IMG/VR virus record: IMGVR_UViG_3300049489_000433
Span: 1 to 34,103 of that record
Strand: one strand, 5' to 3'
DNA from: a virus
Length of the DNA stretch: 34,103 nt
Made by a program: the position numbers and the translations under genes. The notes under the pieces were generated by a model. That model did no database searches, had not been told where the DNA came from, and saw nothing but the letters and a program-made list of their open reading frames with translations. Below are positions 28,735-34,103 of this stretch, in pieces (positions within the stretch are counted from its first letter, which is position 1; each line of letters opens with the position of its first letter).

Positions 28735-30261
28735 ATGCCTATTTCATACGGGAGCACCATGGACAAATACACCGTACTTGATCTCGGCTATGACCGCAGT
28801 CTTGTTCGTCCTGATCAACGAATCGCCACACCAGAGCTTCAATCCATAATGGATGGAGTTAACTCTAAGTCACTCCTCTCGGGCACTCTATCGGCCACCA
28901 TGTCTCAGGAGCTTGGTGCTCTGTATGCAAACAAGACTGCGTTTGACAACACTGTGGCTGGCTACCGTCTTGGTATTGATACTGATGGCATAGCAAAGTT
29001 CTACATCGGAGATGCCACTTCGTATATCAACTGGGATGGTTCGACGCTTACTATTACAGGCGGCTTGTCAGTCAGCTCTATCGATATAGGTGGTGCAGAC
29101 GCAACCTCTTTCCACGTGGATGTCGATGGAAACATGTGGCTCGGCGCTGCCACGTTCGGATCTGCACCGGCGAAGATATCAAATGCAGGAGCTGCGACCT
29201 TCTCGAGCATCACCATTACAGGAGGTTCCATCACGGGTACTCCTATCTCAAGCATCCCGAACAACTCGAGTACCGATATATCACTTCTCGAGAAAACGTG
29301 GACGATGATCTTCTCAGTCACCGACAGCAACACTATTGCGTGGGGAGCTGGTACTGTGACACTTTCTAATGGGCGCACGTTTTCCATCTCATCCGGCAAT
29401 ACCGGGAACATGTCGGCGTTAACATATATCTATATTGATCCGGCTGTTTCTTCTACTGTATTGCAAACAACCACGACAGCAGCAACAGCGATGGGCGCGA
29501 ACAAGTGTATTATTGGCGTGGCGCAAAACAATACAGTTACCGCAAACTTTATACCGTATGGCCCGAGTCAGGCATTGATAGACGGAGCAAACATAGGTGC
29601 GTTGTCCATTGTCGCAGCTAACATCGCCGCTTCCACTATTACTGCAGCTAAGCTAAGCGTCACTACGCTCTCTGCTATAACTGCTGACCTTGGTTCCATA
29701 ACAGCAGGCACCATCGTGTTGCCTTCTGGTGGGTACATCCGATCGGGGCAGACAGCATATGATACTGGTACGGGGTTTTATCTTGGAAACGATTCGAGTA
29801 CTCCTAAGTTTTCAATAGGAAATTCTTCCGGCAACAAACTTACATGGGATGGGACTACTTTGACTGTGGGTGGGACATTGAACCATGTCGCAGGAGATTT
29901 GTTGTATCAATCAGCAAATACAACAAGAACAGAAGCTGCGGCAACATACACAAAGAAGAAGGAGATAGTAGTTAACAGAGGCGGTTCGTATCGAATCAAG
30001 TTTGATCTATCTCTCACACTTGGTAATGCGAACACTGCGTATGGACGTATATATGTGAACGGTGTTGCTGTAGGTACGGAGCGCACTAAGACAGATGGGA
30101 CATACGTCACATACACAGAAGACATCTCCGGTGTGGAGCCTGGAGATTTGATACAGTTGTATGCAAAGTTAAACAACGTGGATGGTTCAAACTTGGCGAA
30201 CGTGCGTAACTTCCAGCTGTATGTGACCGACTACGATTCCTCAACAGTGAATACTGATTAA
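28735..30261 (+). CDS. Tail fibre / host-recognition protein (508 aa)
   Basis: The N-terminal 60 residues may attach to the nozzle. Two copies of one module follow: GIAKFYIGD...INWDGSTLTITGG (85-110) and STPKFSIGN...LTWDGTTLTVGG (355-380). The segment DGANIGALSIVAANIAASTITAAKL (283-307) and ITAGTIVLPSGGYIRSGQ (322-339) are standard fibre-shaft motifs. A C-terminal jelly roll (about 385-503) probably binds the receptor. Length, order and motifs are all normal for a phage fibre. Confidence 0.85.
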   Translation: MPISYGSTMDKYTVLDLGYDRSLVRPDQRIATPELQSIMDGVNSKSLLSGTLSATMSQELGALYANKTAFDNTVAGYRLGIDTDGIAKFYIGDATSYINWDGSTLTITGGLSVSSIDIGGADATSFHVDVDGNMWLGAATFGSAPAKISNAGAATFSSITITGGSITGTPISSIPNNSSTDISLLEKTWTMIFSVTDSNTIAWGAGTVTLSNGRTFSISSGNTGNMSALTYIYIDPAVSSTVLQTTTTAATAMGANKCIIGVAQNNTVTANFIPYGPSQALIDGANIGALSIVAANIAASTITAAKLSVTTLSAITADLGSITAGTIVLPSGGYIRSGQTAYDTGTGFYLGNDSSTPKFSIGNSSGNKLTWDGTTLTVGGTLNHVAGDLLYQSANTTRTEAAATYTKKKEIVVNRGGSYRIKFDLSLTLGNANTAYGRIYVNGVAVGTERTKTDGTYVTYTEDISGVEPGDLIQLYAKLNNVDGSNLANVRNFQLYVTDYDSSTVNTD

Positions 30262-30270
30262 TTTATTTTT

Positions 30271-30477
30271 ATGGTAAAAAACATTTCTATTGACAATTAT
30301 AAAACTCGTGAGCTAGTTATAACAACAGAGGGTAATGTTGTCGTTATCTACACAGCCATGACCGGTCCTGATGAGGTATACACAAAACAGGCAAAGGGAA
30401 CTTTGTCAAATAAGCTCATGGAAGATATCGACAATGAACTCAAAATAATCATAAAACAAGCAGAGAGGGATGTATAA
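30271..30477 (+). CDS. Small hypothetical protein (68 aa)
   Basis: A short protein with an N-terminal beta-hairpin pattern (TRELVITTEGNVVVIYTAM) and a C-terminal amphipathic helix (LMEDIDNELKIIIKQAERDV). No membrane segment is seen, so it does not look like a holin. It might be a fibre chaperone, given that it follows the fibre gene directly, but this is inference. No Shine-Dalgarno. Confidence 0.6.
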   Translation: MVKNISIDNYKTRELVITTEGNVVVIYTAMTGPDEVYTKQAKGTLSNKLMEDIDNELKIIIKQAERDV

Positions 30478-30490
30478 TATATAAACTACT

Positions 30491-31804
30491 ATGCCTACTC
30501 CGATACCCTACAAATACTACAAATACGAAGTCAATGGGAAGACCTATGTTGACGTTATAGCTAGTGAGAATAAGCCTTACGGATACACTGAGATTTCTTT
30601 TGCTGAGTTCGAGCCATTAGCCAAGGCAATGCCTAACCCGAACGATGGGTGGAAAGCTCCTGGGTCATTTTGGGATTCATTGAATGACGCACAAAAGAGC
30701 GGAGGACCATCAAACATGGTCATGGGTGTCGATCCACTAACCGGTAAGACTGTCCAGATGACGAAACAGGAGTACGATGCAATTCAAAAGGAACAGGCGG
30801 ACCTTGCGTCAGGTGCCCTAGTAAAGACAGGAAAGGACGGGATATATGTACCGGCCGGTAGTGCTGCTTTGCAAAACATGCAAAATCCAGGGTCTGTACA
30901 GAACCAAACACTTCCTGGTGGAACTAGCACAGGGGGAAAAGTAGGGGCGGCTGACGGACCAGTGGTCCCCGGCGTAACTCCCGGAACCTCCGCAGGTGGA
31001 ACTACTACCAGCGGTGGAAACATTTTCAATCAACCAGTTACCGGTAAATCTTTCCAGCAATCGGAAGCGTACAAAGCATTGTCGGCTGAAGATAAAGCGT
31101 TTGTCGACCAGGCTTTTTCTCTGATCAACATGGGAACGGAGCAGGATGCTGCAATCTTTGCTAAGGCAATCGAGGCGGCGAAGAACCTTGCTGATCCGTA
31201 TTACAAGTCGAAGATCTCTCTTGCGAACGCAGCTGTCGGGGTGCAACTTGCTCGCGTCTCTAACAACTACGAAGCAGCGAAGGAAATAATAGAGCGCACA
31301 CAGCGTGAACTAATTGAGGATGTAGACTCAAGTAAGAACTTCCTCTCCATGGAACTGCAGGCAGAGATTGCTCGTGAGTCTAAGGAGCTTGGGTACGATC
31401 TTTTGAGTATTGCTGATGAGGCTGCAGAGAAAGGTATTACATTTGCAACCGGTGCACGCTCACGTGTAGAGGCAGAGAAGCGTCGCGAGGAACAGTATAG
31501 TGATGTGATCCAGTCTTCTAATCGTGAGTATAACTACAAGGTGTCTGAGCTTGAAAAGCAGGCGGCACGAGGAGATGAGGCTGCACGCAAGGAGCTTGAG
31601 GCAATGACTAAGGAGAAGGAATTAGACATCAAGGACATCGGCCGAACAGCTGAGGAGATTCTCGGCACCGGCAACCTACCTACTATTGCTGGCTACACAC
31701 CTGTCGGTGGTGTCACTGGTCAAATAGAAGAGGACAAGCAACGTACACTTATCAGTGACGTGAAGGGTGGTATTGAACTCGCTAAGGATTTAATTACATT
31801 CTAA
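30491..31804 (+). CDS. Probable internal virion protein (437 aa)
   Basis: The N-terminal 190 residues are polar with a Gly/Thr/Ser-rich linker (about 135-185). Residues 190-400 are largely helical and Ala/Glu-rich (VQLARVSNNYEAAKEIIERTQRELIEDV...). Ala-rich helical proteins encoded after the tail genes in podoviruses are commonly ejected into the host with the DNA. No lysozyme or transglycosylase motif is visible. The start MPTPIPY is like the MPTL starts of the next two genes. Confidence 0.6.
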   Translation: MPTPIPYKYYKYEVNGKTYVDVIASENKPYGYTEISFAEFEPLAKAMPNPNDGWKAPGSFWDSLNDAQKSGGPSNMVMGVDPLTGKTVQMTKQEYDAIQKEQADLASGALVKTGKDGIYVPAGSAALQNMQNPGSVQNQTLPGGTSTGGKVGAADGPVVPGVTPGTSAGGTTTSGGNIFNQPVTGKSFQQSEAYKALSAEDKAFVDQAFSLINMGTEQDAAIFAKAIEAAKNLADPYYKSKISLANAAVGVQLARVSNNYEAAKEIIERTQRELIEDVDSSKNFLSMELQAEIARESKELGYDLLSIADEAAEKGITFATGARSRVEAEKRREEQYSDVIQSSNREYNYKVSELEKQAARGDEAARKELEAMTKEKELDIKDIGRTAEEILGTGNLPTIAGYTPVGGVTGQIEEDKQRTLISDVKGGIELAKDLITF

Positions 31805-31806
31805 GT

Positions 31807-33006
31807 ATGCCAACACTCTACGAAATATATACAGCTAAGGGGAAGCCACTACCTCCACCTTCACAGCGATTCAGTGATCCAGAGTTCGCGGCAGCTGCAG
31901 CATCTGCAGGTGTTACCAAGGCACAATATGATGCGGCTGGAGCAAACAATGCTTCATTTAACGAGAAGATATCCGCAGCTATGGGGACTACTACAGCAAA
32001 CCCAACTACGCTTCAGGGTACGATGACTGCTCCCATAGTTAACGCACCATCAACACAACCTCTAGCGACAACGCAACAGACAGGCTCAACGCCTATCACT
32101 GCACAGCAACAGGCTCCATCTGATCTTGGAAACTTCCGCGCGGCTCTTCGCATGGCTGCAGAGGAAGCGGGTAAGAACCGCATGAGCACTCTCGGTGGTG
32201 TCATGGGAGGGTTAGGAATCAATACTCCGGGAACCATCGGTGCGATCTCCGACATACTACGATCAAGCACTGGTCCATCTGTGAACGCAGTGTTCTCCGA
32301 CTTTTATGAGGCATACAAAACGGCAGACGAATACAAGAAGAAGGAGTTGGATAGGATACTCGACCTTCGTCTCGAGTTCGGCTCTGCTATCCCTGATAAT
32401 GTCACCACCCTTGCTGAGGCGGTTAAGTATGTGACTCCTCTTATCGACAAAGAGCGCGCTCTTGAGAACGAGGAACGTCAGGCTGAGATGAAATCAAAAC
32501 TACAGAAAGCTATCGCTGACCAGCAAGCTGATGGAGATCTAAAAGGATATGCGACATGTATTGCTAATGGTGGATCACCTTCTGAGTGCGGAGTACCAGA
32601 GAAGCTGCGCTCGCAGGTAATGCTTGAAGCCGCTAAGATAGAGGACATGGATACACAAAATGCGATACTAGATGAAAAACAAAAAATAAAATATCGCTTA
32701 GATAAAAAATTATCTAATTACGAAAAAGAACGTGCAAGTGTGTATGAAGAGACAGACCTTACTTACTCAGAAATGAGAGAAATAATTGACTACATAGATG
32801 GCCTTGAATGGGCATCAAAGAACACAAAGAACGGAAAGCTTGTTATTCCATCCGCTTCTAACACGCCACTACCAAAAGACACTTCAAGCAAAACACAGCC
32901 TTCATCGTTAGTTAAACCAGCACAGCAATCTACATACAACCCAAGCACGGCATCGCAACCATTCGTTGATCTATTCAAAGGTTTCACAGCGCATCAGCAG
33001 AAATAA
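31807..33006 (+). CDS. Probable internal virion protein (399 aa)
   Basis: A low-complexity Thr/Gln/Pro/Ala N-terminus (about 50-105) precedes a helical core (about 108-330) and another Ser/Pro/Thr-rich tail. The N-terminal MPTLYEIYTAKGKPLPPP has a proline-rich arm. Only two cysteines are present (residues 247 and 257). It is predicted to belong to the ejectosome-type proteins for the same reasons of position and composition as its neighbour. It starts 2 bases after the previous stop. Confidence 0.6.
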   Translation: MPTLYEIYTAKGKPLPPPSQRFSDPEFAAAAASAGVTKAQYDAAGANNASFNEKISAAMGTTTANPTTLQGTMTAPIVNAPSTQPLATTQQTGSTPITAQQQAPSDLGNFRAALRMAAEEAGKNRMSTLGGVMGGLGINTPGTIGAISDILRSSTGPSVNAVFSDFYEAYKTADEYKKKELDRILDLRLEFGSAIPDNVTTLAEAVKYVTPLIDKERALENEERQAEMKSKLQKAIADQQADGDLKGYATCIANGGSPSECGVPEKLRSQVMLEAAKIEDMDTQNAILDEKQKIKYRLDKKLSNYEKERASVYEETDLTYSEMREIIDYIDGLEWASKNTKNGKLVIPSASNTPLPKDTSSKTQPSSLVKPAQQSTYNPSTASQPFVDLFKGFTAHQQK

Positions 33007-33018
33007 TCCTTAAGCGAT

Positions 33019-34103
33019 ATGCCAACGTTATCTGAATTAATCTCAAAAAGAAAGGAAAGGGGGACCGCAAAAAGCATTTCAGAGGCATTAAACTCTCGCT
33101 CCAATGGTTCACAGCGCAGCAAAAGAGGAAGGAATCTTTTTAAAAAAAAGAGTGTTTCTTCCTCTGATCTCTCCACCCTTGAGGGTCTAACCAAACTCTC
33201 ACAGGCAAAAGGTCTAGGAACAGATGCCCTTGCCGTGCAAGAGGAACCTAAACTTTCAACACTCCAGCGCCTTATTGCCGGTCTTGGTGCGTTAAGCCCC
33301 GCTGAGGCAATCATGCAAGACGTAGAAGGTACCGAGAAGTTTCTGACTGCGTACCCAACTACTGTTGTCCAGGGCCTTGCGTCCGCTCTTACTGGTAATG
33401 ACTATGGTGAGCAGACAAAGAAGCGATACTTCGCGGAGCTGGCTCAGTACATGGGGGTGGAGAACAAATACGCTCGGTTCGGTCTTGGCCTTGTCGGTGA
33501 TATCTTTCTGGACCCGAGCACGTACTTCGGGGGATCTGTAGTCAGAGGTGCAGCGAAGGGTGTCTCTTATGGAGCGAAGGCTGCAGGCTCTGCAGCCGCT
33601 CGTGTAGCACCGGCAGAGCTGGTGAAGGCAACCACAGACTTCGCAGCTTCCGGCAAGAATCTCCTTGATACTACCGGTAAGTTGTTCGTGGATGGGTATG
33701 GAGCGACGAAGGAGGCTGTTGAGGGATACTACAAACACAGAGACAAGATCACGAACATATCGCGTGGTCTTGCCATTTCTAATCTTAAGCGGTACGGAAA
33801 CGATGTACTCTCCGATGAGCAATGGGAGGAATTTATAGGGAAGATGCTCCTAGGTAAAGAGAAGGAGTTTGAGTTTTATGATGTGACTCTTGATAAACAG
33901 ATAGAGGCTCTGGCGAAGCGTTTCCCGGAGTTAAGTAAAACACTCACCGGTGGGCGTAAGGCTATCGAAGCGAAGGTTGCTAAGGAGAGTCCTGACGAGT
34001 GGGCAAAGATGAGCACCGGAGAGAGAGATAGTTACATACGTGCAACTGTGCGCTCTGAGACATTGAACAAGCTCTCGCAAGTAGGACCGACGATGCAGAA
34101 GAA
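33019..34103 (+). CDS. Large virion protein, 3' end beyond window
   Basis: An ATG at 33019 opens a frame that continues off the right edge; 361 codons are visible with no stop. A basic, Ser-rich N-terminus (1-50) is followed by LSTLQRLIAGLGALSPAEAI and, further on, YARFGLGLVGDIFLDPSTYFGG, a pattern found in very large phage internal or polyvalent proteins. The rest is helical. Probably the biggest ejected virion protein, perhaps with enzymatic domains downstream that cannot be seen. Confidence 0.7.
   Translation, partial: MPTLSELISKRKERGTAKSISEALNSRSNGSQRSKRGRNLFKKKSVSSSDLSTLEGLTKLSQAKGLGTDALAVQEEPKLSTLQRLIAGLGALSPAEAIMQDVEGTEKFLTAYPTTVVQGLASALTGNDYGEQTKKRYFAELAQYMGVENKYARFGLGLVGDIFLDPSTYFGGSVVRGAAKGVSYGAKAAGSAAARVAPAELVKATTDFAASGKNLLDTTGKLFVDGYGATKEAVEGYYKHRDKITNISRGLAISNLKRYGNDVLSDEQWEEFIGKMLLGKEKEFEFYDVTLDKQIEALAKRFPELSKTLTGGRKAIEAKVAKESPDEWAKMSTGERDSYIRATVRSETLNKLSQVGPTMQK

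Noticed and set aside
1-34103. CRISPR array, tRNA or rRNA genes
   Set aside because: No regularly spaced repeats of CRISPR type and no cloverleaf-like or rRNA-like segment was seen in the few intergenic gaps.
1-34103. Alternative genetic code with TGA read as an amino acid
   Set aside because: TGA ends several genes in ATGA overlaps (861, 1172, 1735, 11409) and at 6066, while tryptophan is encoded by TGG.

Overview
The window is part of a tailed-phage (or prophage) genome, most likely a short-tailed podovirus-like phage. The order small terminase-like gene, large terminase, portal, scaffold-like gene, decoration-like gene, major capsid protein, head-tail adaptor-like gene, nozzle-like gene, fibre and probable internal virion proteins recalls P22-type gene order. 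No tape-measure, sheath or tail-tube gene is visible. The host is bacterial (DnaA-box sequences, sigma70-like promoters) but cannot be identified. TGA is used as a normal stop (several ATGA start/stop overlaps), so the code is standard. Almost none of the rightward genes has a Shine-Dalgarno sequence; their starts follow short A/T- or pyrimidine-rich stretches.

Layout. Positions 1-4528, minus strand: a compact leftward operon of small, mostly unknown genes. The recognisable ones are an ArdA-like antirestriction protein (3847-4389), an unusually short sliding-clamp-like protein (2424-2927) and a short tyrosine recombinase with all catalytic residues but no N-terminal DNA-binding domain (1172-1738). 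Genes from 1908 leftward are coupled by ATGA-type overlaps. A strong promoter (4592-4620) heads the operon. A highly structured gene-free segment (2102-2423) splits it.

Positions 4529-5717: a regulatory and possibly replication region. It carries operator-like dyads, two perfect DnaA boxes inside a repeated 15-mer, a terminator, a leftward ribbon-helix-helix-like gene (4908-5306) and a 16-bp inverted repeat (5453-5468/5546-5561) enclosing a perfect -10 hexamer.

Positions 5718-14463, plus strand: VRR-NUC nuclease, packaging and head genes. Positions 14564-25805: 17 consecutive small genes, mostly beta-rich, Ser/Thr/Gly/Ala-rich virion or fibre-type proteins, with two coiled-coil proteins and two small zinc-binding proteins among them. 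One protein is a complete GH18-type barrel with an altered catalytic motif, and two neighbours are paralogues, one carrying an inserted domain. Positions 25829-34103: head-tail adaptor-like protein, nozzle-like protein, tail fibre, and three large proteins likely to be internal or ejection proteins, the last cut by the window edge.

The most unusual items are the abbreviated clamp, the short recombinase together with nearby inverted repeats, the 11-kb fibre-type gene array, and long RNA hairpins in the gaps around the capsid genes.
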